Part shown: one piece after another, positions 8,658 through 15,521 of the stretch | Position numbering within the stretch: the stretch's first letter is position 1 | How the letters are laid out: each line of letters begins with the position of its first letter | Assembly (NCBI GenBank): GCA_026785965.1 | Contig: JAJAYY010000268.1 | Location: forward strand, 1 to 20,504 | Length of the DNA stretch: 20,504 nucleotides | Source of the DNA: Sphingomonas bacterium | GTDB lineage: Bacteria; Pseudomonadota; Alphaproteobacteria; Sphingomonadales; Sphingomonadaceae | Direction of reading: 5' to 3' | The notes under the pieces: model-generated | Seen by the model: only the letters and a program-made list of their open reading frames with translations | Told to the model about the DNA's origin: nothing | Database searches by the model: none | Made by a program: the position numbers and the translations under genes

Positions 8658-9888
8658 GCGTGACCTGCGCGACGTCGATCGCGCGCCCGCGGAAACCGCC
8701 TTCGCAATACATCAGATAATAGCGCCACAGATTGTGGAACTCGGGGCTGAACTCGGTCAGGCGGCGGTTCGCGACGGCGGCGTCATAGCGGATCCGCCAC
8801 TGGCGCAGCGTCTCGGCATAATCGGGCGCGAAACCGTCGCGGTCGCTCCACGACAATCCGCGCGCCGCCGCCAGCGCTTCGAAGCGCGGCTCGTCGATCA
8901 GCATCCCGCCGGGGAAGATGTGCGCCTGGATAAAATCGGCGCTCCTTGCGTAGCGCTCGAACAAGCGGTGATCGATGCTGATGAATTGCAGCGCCGCCGT
9001 GCCGCCGGGCGCGAGGTTGCGGGCGATGCAATCGAGGTAAGCCGGCCACCACCGCTGGCCGACGGCTTCGACCATTTCGACCGAGGCGATCTTGTCGAAC
9101 TTGCCATAAGTGACGCGATAATCCTCAAGCCGGATTTCGATGCGGTGCGATAGATCAACTTCGGCGATTTTTGCGTCCGCCCAAATCTTTTGCTCGGCGG
9201 ACAGCGTCAGCGCGACCACGCTTGCCCCGCGCCGTGCGGCCTCGATCGCGAGCGTGCCCCAGCCGCAACCGATTTCGAGCAGGCGATCGCCGGGCTGGAG
9301 ATCGAGGCGGTCGAGCAATAGCGCGATCTTGCGTTGCTGGGCGGCTTCGAGATCGTCGCCGGTTGCAAAGCGCGCTGCCGAATAGGTCATGCTCGGATCG
9401 AGCCAGGCGGCGTAGAAATCATTGCCGAGGTCGTAATGCGCGGCGATGTTGTCGCGCGCTCGAGTCGGCGCATTGTCGCGCAGCCGGTGGGCGGCGGCGT
9501 TGATCAAGCGCGCCGGACCTTTCGCGCGCGCCGAGTCGCGCAGGGTGACGGCATTGACCGCGAACAGTTCGAACAGCGGCACCGGGTCGGGCGAGCTCCA
9601 TTCGCCCGCCGCCCACGCCTTGTACCAGCCAACCGAGCCCGAGGTCGCAAGGCGGACCAGCGCTCGCCAGCTGGTAATGTCGACCGTTGCGACCGGCCCC
9701 GGCGCGTGGAAGCCGACGCGGCGGCGCGAGCCATTGGGCAGCGTCGCTTCGAGCCCGCCGCCGAGCAGCCGCCGGTCGAGCCGATCGACGACCCGCGCGA
9801 ACAACGGCCCGGCGATCCGCCCGAGCAGCCCCGCGCCGGTGGCGAAAGCGCGGTCGGCCCGGATCAGATGTTCGCCGCGGCTGGCCAT
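8644..9888 (-). CDS. Cyclopropane-fatty-acyl-phospholipid synthase family methyltransferase
   Basis: SAM-dependent enzyme of 414 residues acting on unsaturated acyl chains of membrane phospholipids. Family motifs are present: HYDLGNDFY (151-159), MTYSAARF (167-174), SAM-binding LLEIGCGWG (203-211), SVEMVEAVG (269-277, with E274), FIQAHIFPGG (319-328) and a C-terminal WRYYLMYCEGGFR. It departs from the E. coli enzyme at two bicarbonate-binding residues: the Cys of the YSCAY motif is Ala (A171), and the His of LLHTIG appears to be Gln (Q301). It may therefore be a fatty-acyl C-methyltransferase of the wider family rather than a true cyclopropane synthase (inference). It is the last gene of the kor unit, starting 3 bp after korB, and overlaps the convergent SDR by 14 bp. 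Confidence 0.85.
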   Translation of the reverse strand: MASRGEHLIRADRAFATGAGLLGRIAGPLFARVVDRLDRRLLGGGLEATLPNGSRRRVGFHAPGPVATVDITSWRALVRLATSGSVGWYKAWAAGEWSSPDPVPLFELFAVNAVTLRDSARAKGPARLINAAAHRLRDNAPTRARDNIAAHYDLGNDFYAAWLDPSMTYSAARFATGDDLEAAQQRKIALLLDRLDLQPGDRLLEIGCGWGTLAIEAARRGASVVALTLSAEQKIWADAKIAEVDLSHRIEIRLEDYRVTYGKFDKIASVEMVEAVGQRWWPAYLDCIARNLAPGGTAALQFISIDHRLFERYARSADFIQAHIFPGGMLIDEPRFEALAAARGLSWSDRDGFAPDYAETLRQWRIRYDAAVANRRLTEFSPEFHNLWRYYLMYCEGGFRGRAIDVAQVTLSRS

Positions 9889-9891
9889 CGC

Positions 9892-10905
9892 TTATTCGAC
9901 TCGCGGTTCTTTCTCGACCTGCCAGGTCTGGCCCTTCGAGACGAGCGCCTGAAGATCGGGTTTCTTGCCCGCGGCGATCGCGACATTCTGTTCGAGCACC
10001 GCACTGTCGAAGGTCGGCGCGGGGTCTTCGTAAATCACGCCGAGCGCAACCGGGAAACCGGCGGCGGGCATTTCAACCAGCATGTGCGCGACGCTGCGGT
10101 TGCGCGGGTCATGGACGATCACCGCCGGATCCTCGCCATCGACCACCTTCAAGGTCAGCGCTTGAACATCGAGCGCGATGCCCTTGGTTCCGCCGGCAAA
10201 CAGCATCTTCTCGCCCGCCTTGAGCCACAATTGCTTGTCGCCGGCGACGCTCTTGTCGGTGAAATCGGCGAACACGTCATCATTGTAGACGACGCAATTC
10301 TGGAAGATTTCGACGAAGGCAGCGCCGCGATGGGCGTGGGCGGCTTTCAGCACGTCGGGGAGGAATTTGTTGACGTCGATCGCGCGCGCCACGAACCGAG
10401 CCCCGGAACCAAGCGCGAAGGCGCACGGATTGGCGGGGCGATCGACCGAGCCGAACGGGGTCGAGGGCGAGCGCGTGCCGATCCGGCTGGTCGGCGAATA
10501 TTGGCCCTTGGTCAGCCCGTAAATTTCATTGTTGAACAGCAGCAACTGGCAATCGAGGTTGCGGCGCAAAAGGTGCATCGTGTGGTTGCCGCCGATCGAC
10601 AGTGCGTCGCCGTCGCCGGTGATGATCCACACGTCGAGTTCGGGATTGGCAAGCTTGACCCCGGTCGCGACCGCGCAAGCACGGCCGTGAATGGTGTGGA
10701 AGCCATAGCTCGCCATATAATATGGAAAGCGGCTCGAGCAGCCAATGCCGGAGATGAACACCGTCTTTTCGCGCGCGCCACCGAGGTCGGGCATCGTCCG
10801 CTGGACCGCTTTGAGCACGGCATAATCGCCGCAGCCGGGGCACCAGCGCACTTCCTGGTCGCTCGCCCAATCCTTGGCGGTGGTGATCCTGGTGACTTCG
10901 TTCAT
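9892..10905 (-). CDS. korB: 2-oxoacid:ferredoxin oxidoreductase beta subunit
   Basis: Thiamine-diphosphate subunit of a ferredoxin-dependent 2-oxoacid (probably 2-oxoglutarate) oxidoreductase, which oxidatively decarboxylates the acid to its acyl-CoA. The protein has 337 residues, the size of the two-subunit type without a fused ferredoxin domain. It shows CPGC (22-25), GCSSR with C56, and C204 in FQNC, which together match the four ligands of the single [4Fe-4S] cluster. The ThDP-Mg site reads GDGD (97-100) followed by NNEIYGLTKGQ (125-135). The start overlaps a 28-codon ORF by ATGA, suggesting translational coupling; no separate ribosome site is seen. 2-oxoglutarate is the likeliest substrate by family and context, but 2-oxoacid specificity cannot be read with certainty. 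Confidence 0.9.
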   Translation of the reverse strand: MNEVTRITTAKDWASDQEVRWCPGCGDYAVLKAVQRTMPDLGGAREKTVFISGIGCSSRFPYYMASYGFHTIHGRACAVATGVKLANPELDVWIITGDGDALSIGGNHTMHLLRRNLDCQLLLFNNEIYGLTKGQYSPTSRIGTRSPSTPFGSVDRPANPCAFALGSGARFVARAIDVNKFLPDVLKAAHAHRGAAFVEIFQNCVVYNDDVFADFTDKSVAGDKQLWLKAGEKMLFAGGTKGIALDVQALTLKVVDGEDPAVIVHDPRNRSVAHMLVEMPAAGFPVALGVIYEDPAPTFDSAVLEQNVAIAAGKKPDLQALVSKGQTWQVEKEPRVE

Positions 10906-10988
10906 GTCAAATAACCACTGATCCAGAGGTAGAGGAACACCACCAGCACGAGCATTGCGATGAGCGGAAACGGGTTGATCGGCTTCAT
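10902..10988 (-). CDS. Candidate 28-residue single-TM micro-protein
   Basis: ATG to TGA, 28 codons, not a recognised family. It starts M-K-P-I-N-P, then a continuous hydrophobic run (FPLIAMLVLVVFLYLW) and a short ISGYLT tail, so a single membrane helix is likely. Its TGA overlaps the ATG of korB (ATGA), and its own ATG overlaps the stop of the preceding 26-codon ORF in the same way. No clear Shine-Dalgarno, so it would depend on coupled translation. It could anchor the Kor complex at the membrane, act only as a coupling peptide, or be chance; the overlap chain argues against chance. Confidence 0.45.
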   Translation of the reverse strand: MKPINPFPLIAMLVLVVFLYLWISGYLT

Positions 10989-11065
10989 GGTCGACTGCTT
11001 AAGTTCACAAAGGTCACAAGAGTCGTAGACTCAGGCGCCATTTCGACCGGGCTCAATACAGGCAT
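10985..11065 (-). CDS. Candidate 26-residue micro-ORF after korA
   Basis: ATG one base after the korA stop, 26 codons, ending in a TGA that overlaps the next ORF's ATG. GGGAG (11075-11079) inside the end of korA lies nine bases upstream and is a fair ribosome site. The peptide (starting MPVLSPVEM and containing TTLVTFVNL) has no recognisable motif. The DNA here holds two imperfect copies of a GTTCACAAAG-like 10-mer, so it may be a degenerate intergenic repeat that happens to be open. Low confidence as a gene. Confidence 0.3.
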   Translation of the reverse strand: MPVLSPVEMAPESTTLVTFVNLSSRP

Positions 11066-11066
11066 G

Positions 11067-12950
11067 TCAGGTCGCTCCCGCCAGCGCCTGGTCGATCGCT
11101 GCGGCGATCTCGGCGATCTGGAACGGCTGGCCCGAAACCTTGTTGAGCGGGCGCGCGTCGACCAGATATTTGTCGCGCAACACAGTCTTGAGCTGGCCAG
11201 TGTTCATCTCGGGGACGAGGATATGCGCAAAACCCCTGAGTAGGACAGCCATATTTGCCGGCATCGGCGCGATATGGCGAATGTGGATGTGGCTGACGTC
11301 CTGCCCCTTGAGCCGGGCGCGCCGCACCGCCTGATGGATCGGGCCATAAGTCGAGCCCCAGCCGACCACTGCGAGCTTGCCGCTGGTCTCGCCGAGCGAA
11401 ACCTCCTGATCGGGGACGATGATCCCATCGACCTTGGCGGCGCGGATACGGGTCATTTCGGCATGCGCCTCGGGCGAATAATCGATCGCGCCCGTTCCCG
11501 GCGCTTTTTCGATCCCGCCGATGCGATGCTCGAGCCCGGGGGTGCCTGGCCTGATCCACGGCCGGGCAAGTTCATCATTGCGCGAATAAGGCAGAACCTC
11601 GGTACCTTCCGCCTGCTCGGGCGCGAAGGTCACCGGGAATGGCGCATATCCCAACATGTCGGGCACCTTCCACGGCTCGGCGGCATTGGCGATATAGCCG
11701 TCGGTCAGCAGCATCACCGGGGTCATGTAACGGGTCGCGATGCGCACCGCCTCGATCGCGCAGTCGAATGCGTCGGCGGGCGAGCGCGCCGCGATTACCG
11801 GCAAGGGCGCGTCGCCGTTGCGGCCATAGACCGCCTGATAGAGATCGGACTGCTCGGTCTTGGTCGGGAGTCCGGTCGAGGGGCCGCCGCGCTGCGAATT
11901 GATGATCACCAGCGGCAGCTCGGTCATCACCGCGAGCCCGATCGCCTCGGTCTTGAGTGCAATCCCCGGACCCGAGGAGGAAGTGACCCCCAATTGCCCG
12001 GCGTAGCTTGCCCCGATCGCGGCGCAGATCGCGGCGATCTCATCCTCGGCCTGGAACGTGGTGATGCCAAATTCCTTGAGGCGAGTGAGGTGGTGGAGAA
12101 TGGCCGAGGCAGGCGTGATCGGATAGCCGCCGAAGAACATGTCGAGCCCGGCAAGCTGGGCGCCGGCGACCAGCCCGACCGAGAGCGATTCAGCCCCGGT
12201 GATGGTGCGTTAGAGGCCCGGCTCGGCGGGAGCGGCCGCGATGTGGTGCTGGCGCACCTGCGCGCCAATTTCCACCGTCTCACCATAAGCATGACCGGCG
12301 TTGAGCGCGGCGATATTGGCCTCGGCGAGTTCGGGCTTCTTGGCGAATTTGGTCGTGAGCCAGTCGACGATCGGGGCGCGGTCGCGGTCGAACATCCACA
12401 AAGCGAGGCCGAGCGTCCACATGTTCTTGCAGCGCAACGCTTCCTTATTGCCGAGCCCGAACGGCTTGACCGCATCGAGCGTGAGCTGTGAAATGTTGAA
12501 CCGGACGAGTTGCCAGCGCGCGAGGCTGCCGTCGTCGAGCGGGCTTTGGTCATAGCCCGCCTTGGTCAGATTGCGGGGCGTGAATTCGCCCTCGTCGGCG
12601 ATGATCAGCCCGCCGTCGCGCAGCGCCTTGACGTTGGTCTTCAAGGCCGCCGGGTTCATCGCCACGAGCACGTCGGGCTGATCCCCCGCGGTGTCGATCG
12701 CGGTCGAGCCGAAGTTGATCTGGAACGCCGAGACGCCGAAGGTCGTGCCTTGCGGGGCGCGGATTTCGGCGGGGAAATCGGGGAAGGTGGCGAGGTCGTT
12801 GCCGGCCAGCGCGGTCGACAGCGTGAATTGCCCCCCGGTGAGTTGCATCCCGTCGCCGCTATCCCCGGCAAAGCGCACAACCATCGCTTCGAGCGGGGGA
12901 TGCGCGGTGGCTTCCTGGTCGGTCAGGAGATGGGTGGCCGACTGGGTCAT
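11067..12950 (-). pseudogene. korA: 2-oxoacid:ferredoxin oxidoreductase alpha subunit (gamma-alpha fusion) interrupted by an in-frame TAA
   Basis: Partner of KorB; the fused gamma and alpha parts help bind CoA and the 2-oxoacid. The N-terminal gamma domain (codons 1-246, 12950-12213) has FAGDSGDGMQLTGGQ near residue 28 and ends EPGL. TAA at 12210-12212 follows, then the same frame continues RTITGAESLSVGLVAGAQL and the alpha domain with YPITPAS (codons 276-282), SSGPGIALKTEAIGL and NSQRGGPSTGLPTKTEQSD, ending at 11067. Family members usually have an aromatic residue in this PG-x-Y-R-x-I-T-G linker, so TAA is most simply a TAC or TAT with one base changed. The full frame is 628 codons, normal for the fusion. 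An internal restart at ATG 12140 would remove the first strand and helix of the alpha domain and has no ribosome site. The gene start is supported by GAAGGA about eight bases upstream. Confidence 0.87.
12210..12212 (-). other. In-frame ochre codon within korA
   Basis: Minus-strand TAA between CTC (Leu) and CGC (Arg) in the gamma-alpha linker. The frame is open on both sides over 738 and 1140 bases. One change of the third base would restore Tyr. Confidence 0.9.
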
Positions 12951-13067
12951 GGAGGTCCTTCGAACGATGAAGCAGGTTGAGATTTGCTCTTAGGACGGCG
13001 GGAAAAGGGATGCCAGTCTTGTCGTGATATGCGTCGTCGGTGCCAAGGCAGGCGGAGCCGCTTTTCA

Positions 13068-13088
13068 TTTGCCCGGTTGACGGGCAAG
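13068..13088 (+). other. Perfect stem-loop in the leader of the membrane-protein triplet
   Basis: TTGCCCG-GTTGA-CGGGCAA, a 7-bp perfect stem (13069-13075 with 13081-13087) and 5-nt loop, extendable by a T-G pair. It lies in the 158-bp divergent gap between korA and the triplet, 20 bp before the first ATG, with no T-run after it. Could be a regulatory dyad or a leader hairpin; no other clear promoter element was seen in this gap. Confidence 0.5.
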
Positions 13089-13108
13089 ATGGGCGCGGGG
13101 GATCGTCG

Positions 13109-13861
13109 ATGTTATTGCGCCGCCTGAGCACCAACCTTCGCGCCCAGAATTGGACGGCGATCACGGTCGAGTTCGTGATGGTCGTGCTCGGCGTGTTCTT
13201 TGGCATCCTTGCTGCCAACTGGAACCTGGAGCGCTCGGCAAAGCAGGAAACCGTCCGCTTGCTATCGCAGATCAAACCCGAACTGGTGGCCATCGTTGCC
13301 AATCTTGAGAGCATCGAGACCTATTATAAAGTGAGCGACGGTTATGCACGTCAGGCGGTGGACGGGTGGCGCGGCGACCCGAGCATAAGCGACACCGCAT
13401 TTGTCACTGCGGCCTACCAAGCCAGCCAGATCAACGGTAACGGAATCAACAGCCTGGTCTGGGCGCAGATTTTCGGGGCGGACAATTTGCGCAACATCGA
13501 CGATCTCGGTTTGCGACGAAATCTGCTGCAATTGATGGCCTTCGATTATAATCTGGTGAACATTTCGGACGCCAAGTCGCGCTACCGCGAAGAAGTGCGC
13601 AAGGTCATCCCCGATGTTCAGCAGCAAGCCATAAGGGCGCGATGCGGCGATCGGTTGCGATCCGATGGAAACCTCGTGCTACCGGTGACCTGCGACCTGA
13701 CCCTGCCCGCCGCCGAAGCGGCCCGAACCGCAGCGGCCCTCCGGGCCAGAACCGATCTGGTCGGCGAACTCAACTGGCACCAGGCGGGGATCGCCACTCA
13801 GATGCAAAACATCAAAAATTTGAAGGGCTATTGCACGCAACTGATGAAGCGGATCGCCTGA
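13109..13861 (+). CDS. Single-TM membrane-anchored protein, tandem paralogue 1
   Basis: Unrecognised family; 250 residues. A basic N-terminus (MLLRRLSTNLRAQNW) precedes one hydrophobic helix (about 16-36) ending in A-N-W-N, so the protein is probably an N-in signal anchor with most of its length in the periplasm. Conserved with the two downstream genes at identical positions: AQ-W (12-15), GVF (28-30), NWN (37-39), YY (72-73), GW (86-87), AAYQASQI (101-108), IDD (130-132) and CGD (179-181). A second shared cysteine is C195 here, with C242 unique to this copy. The start at 13109 has a G-rich ribosome site (GGGGGAT) about six bases upstream; an upstream in-frame ATG at 13040 would put a non-conserved tail ahead of the anchor. 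The N-terminus recalls small bacterial anchors such as DUF6090 proteins, from memory. Confidence 0.75.
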   Translation: MLLRRLSTNLRAQNWTAITVEFVMVVLGVFFGILAANWNLERSAKQETVRLLSQIKPELVAIVANLESIETYYKVSDGYARQAVDGWRGDPSISDTAFVTAAYQASQINGNGINSLVWAQIFGADNLRNIDDLGLRRNLLQLMAFDYNLVNISDAKSRYREEVRKVIPDVQQQAIRARCGDRLRSDGNLVLPVTCDLTLPAAEAARTAAALRARTDLVGELNWHQAGIATQMQNIKNLKGYCTQLMKRIA

Positions 13862-13863
13862 CC

Positions 13864-14625
13864 ATGATCTACAAGCGCATGGCCGCGAACCTTCGGGCGC
13901 AGAACTGGCTGGCGATCGGGATCGAGCTTGGGATCGTCATCGTCGGCGTGTTCATCGGTACCTGGGTTGCCAATTGGAATGAAGGACGCGCGGAAAGCGC
14001 GGAGACGGCGCATCGCCTCGATCAACTCCGCCCCGAGCTTGATCGGATCGCATCTCGTGCCGACCTTGTGCGCCAATATTACGTAACCAGCCGACGATAT
14101 GCGGAAACGGCCTTTGCCGGCTGGGCGAAGGACCCCAAGGTCGATGACAATGATTTCGTTATCGCGGCCTACCAGGCGAGCCAAATCAAGGCCATGTCGA
14201 CCACAAGTCAGAGTTGGGCCGACCTGTTTGGCTCCGACCAATTGCGCAACATCGACGACCCCGCGATTCGCGATCCGATGCTCCGGCTGATGACCTATCC
14301 GTCCGAGAATATCGGCCTTACGCGGGTCCAGAGCAAATGCCGCGATGACGTACGCTCGGTCATTTCAGACGGCATCCAGCAACGGATTCGTGCCAAGTGC
14401 GGCGATTATTTCGCGACGCCCGACGCGCTCGATTTTTCGCTGCCGAACGAGTGTCCGCTGGAGCTTGATCCGGAGGAAGCTACGGCGACGGCGGCAGAGC
14501 TTCGCCGACACCCTGAACTGGTTGCCAATCTGCGGCTGCACCTCGCGCTGGTGGCGAGCCTGCTCAACGACGTCCGCATTTACGATACCGCTGCCCGGCG
14601 GCTTCGCGAGGAACTGAGACGATGA
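13864..14625 (+). CDS. Single-TM membrane-anchored protein, tandem paralogue 2
   Basis: Unrecognised, 253 residues, starting 2 bp after paralogue 1. MIYKRMAANLRAQNWLAI is followed by a hydrophobic helix (about 17-37) and V-A-N-W-N. It aligns with the other two copies without gaps over the first 180 residues, including AAYQASQI (101-108), LRNIDD (127-132) and CGD (179-181). Cysteines are at 159, 179 and 197; 179 and 197 match the other copies and could form a periplasmic disulfide. No good ribosome site precedes it, so translation probably depends on paralogue 1. The C-terminal part (200-253) is rich in Ala, Leu, Arg and Glu and looks helical. I start at 13864 rather than at an upstream in-frame ATG inside paralogue 1. 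Confidence 0.75.
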   Translation: MIYKRMAANLRAQNWLAIGIELGIVIVGVFIGTWVANWNEGRAESAETAHRLDQLRPELDRIASRADLVRQYYVTSRRYAETAFAGWAKDPKVDDNDFVIAAYQASQIKAMSTTSQSWADLFGSDQLRNIDDPAIRDPMLRLMTYPSENIGLTRVQSKCRDDVRSVISDGIQQRIRAKCGDYFATPDALDFSLPNECPLELDPEEATATAAELRRHPELVANLRLHLALVASLLNDVRIYDTAARRLREELRR

Positions 14626-15392
14626 TCTACAAACGCTTTGCGGCACGATTGAAGGCGCAGGATTGGCTGGCGATTGTGATCGAGATCGGGATCGTCGTCA
14701 TCGGCGTGTTTATCGGGACGCAGGTGTCAAACTGGAACGCGGCGCGGCTGGAGAAGGTCGAGACGCGGCGGATGCTGGTGCAGCTCCAACCCAATTTGAA
14801 GGTGATGACCGACTATTTCGGCGCGGCGCGAATCTATTATGGGACCACGCGCCGCTATGCGACGACTGCGCTGGCCGGCTGGCGCGGCGATCCTTCGGTC
14901 AGCGACGGGGATTTCGTCAAGGCCGCCTATCAGGCGAGCCAGATCCTCACGTTCGGAACCAACAGTTCAGCCTGGGCGACCGTGCTGGGGGCGGACCAGC
15001 TGCGCCGGATCGACGATCCGGCGATGCGCAATGACCTGTCGTTCCTGATGTCCGCCGACTATTCGCAGCTCGACCTTGCCGGAGTGAATACGCCCTATCG
15101 GCAGAATGTCCGCCGGATCATTCCGCTCGACCTTCAGGATGCGATCCGCGCGACCTGCGGTGACCGGTCGACGCCTGACGCCCCGACCTTCTTGTTCCTT
15201 CCCCCGAACTGTCTGCTGGCGATCGACCCGGTCCAGGCGCGGCAGGCCGCCGCCGCGCTGCGTGCCCAGCCGGCACTGGCCGACGACCTGCAATGGCACA
15301 TGGCGGCGCAGTCCGCGCTAATGGCCAATATGGTGCCGTTCGAAGTCAGTACGACCAACATCCGAAAACGAATTTCCGGGATGCGCGAATAA
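14622..15392 (+). CDS. Single-TM membrane-anchored protein, tandem paralogue 3
   Basis: Unrecognised, 256 residues. Its ATG overlaps the stop of paralogue 2 (ATGA), and GAGGAA at 14608-14613 is a good ribosome site eight bases upstream. MIYKRFAARLKAQDWLAIVIE leads into one hydrophobic helix and V-S-N-W-N. The shared landmarks fall at the same residue numbers as in the other copies: GVF 28-30, NWN 37-39, AAYQASQI 101-108, QLRRIDD 126-132, CGD 179-181. Only cysteines 179 and 197 are present, the pair common to all three. The last 55 residues diverge most. Function unknown; membrane-anchored periplasmic domain inferred. Confidence 0.75.
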   Translation: MIYKRFAARLKAQDWLAIVIEIGIVVIGVFIGTQVSNWNAARLEKVETRRMLVQLQPNLKVMTDYFGAARIYYGTTRRYATTALAGWRGDPSVSDGDFVKAAYQASQILTFGTNSSAWATVLGADQLRRIDDPAMRNDLSFLMSADYSQLDLAGVNTPYRQNVRRIIPLDLQDAIRATCGDRSTPDAPTFLFLPPNCLLAIDPVQARQAAAALRAQPALADDLQWHMAAQSALMANMVPFEVSTTNIRKRISGMRE

Positions 15393-15409
15393 GCGCTTCA
15401 CCGGCGCTT
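15391..15409 (+). terminator. Weak stem-loop after the triplet
   Basis: AAGCGC-TTCACCG-GCGCTT: a 6-bp perfect stem with 7-nt loop beginning within the stop codon of paralogue 3. No T-run follows, so intrinsic termination is doubtful. The rest of the 129-bp gap to the esterase shows nothing else I can name. Confidence 0.25.
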
Positions 15410-15509
15410 CCCGACTGATCGGCGCATTTCCGCGGCCAACCGATAAGCCATCGCGTGTTGCACTGTGGGGCCGGTGCCGCCAAGCTGTCGCGATGTCGTC
15501 CACCAGCGT

Positions 15510-15515
15510 GAAGAG
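15510..15515 (+). promoter_or_regulatory. Shine-Dalgarno deciding a TTG start
   Basis: GAAGAG six bases before TTG at 15522. The in-frame ATG at 15465 has no such site and would add 19 atypical residues. Confidence 0.5.
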
Positions 15516-15521
15516 TGTGAT

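Noticed and set aside
9334..10914. Plus-strand open frame of 526 codons opposite korB and the methyltransferase
   Set aside because: Composition is Arg/Gly/Ala-rich and motif-free; both minus-strand genes have full catalytic motifs.
11274..12491. Plus-strand open frame of 405 codons opposite korA
   Set aside because: Antisense shadow; the minus-strand frame is conserved on both sides of its single stop.
13040..13108. Upstream ATG for paralogue 1
   Set aside because: Adds residues absent from the other two copies and runs through the stem-loop; 13109 has its own ribosome site.
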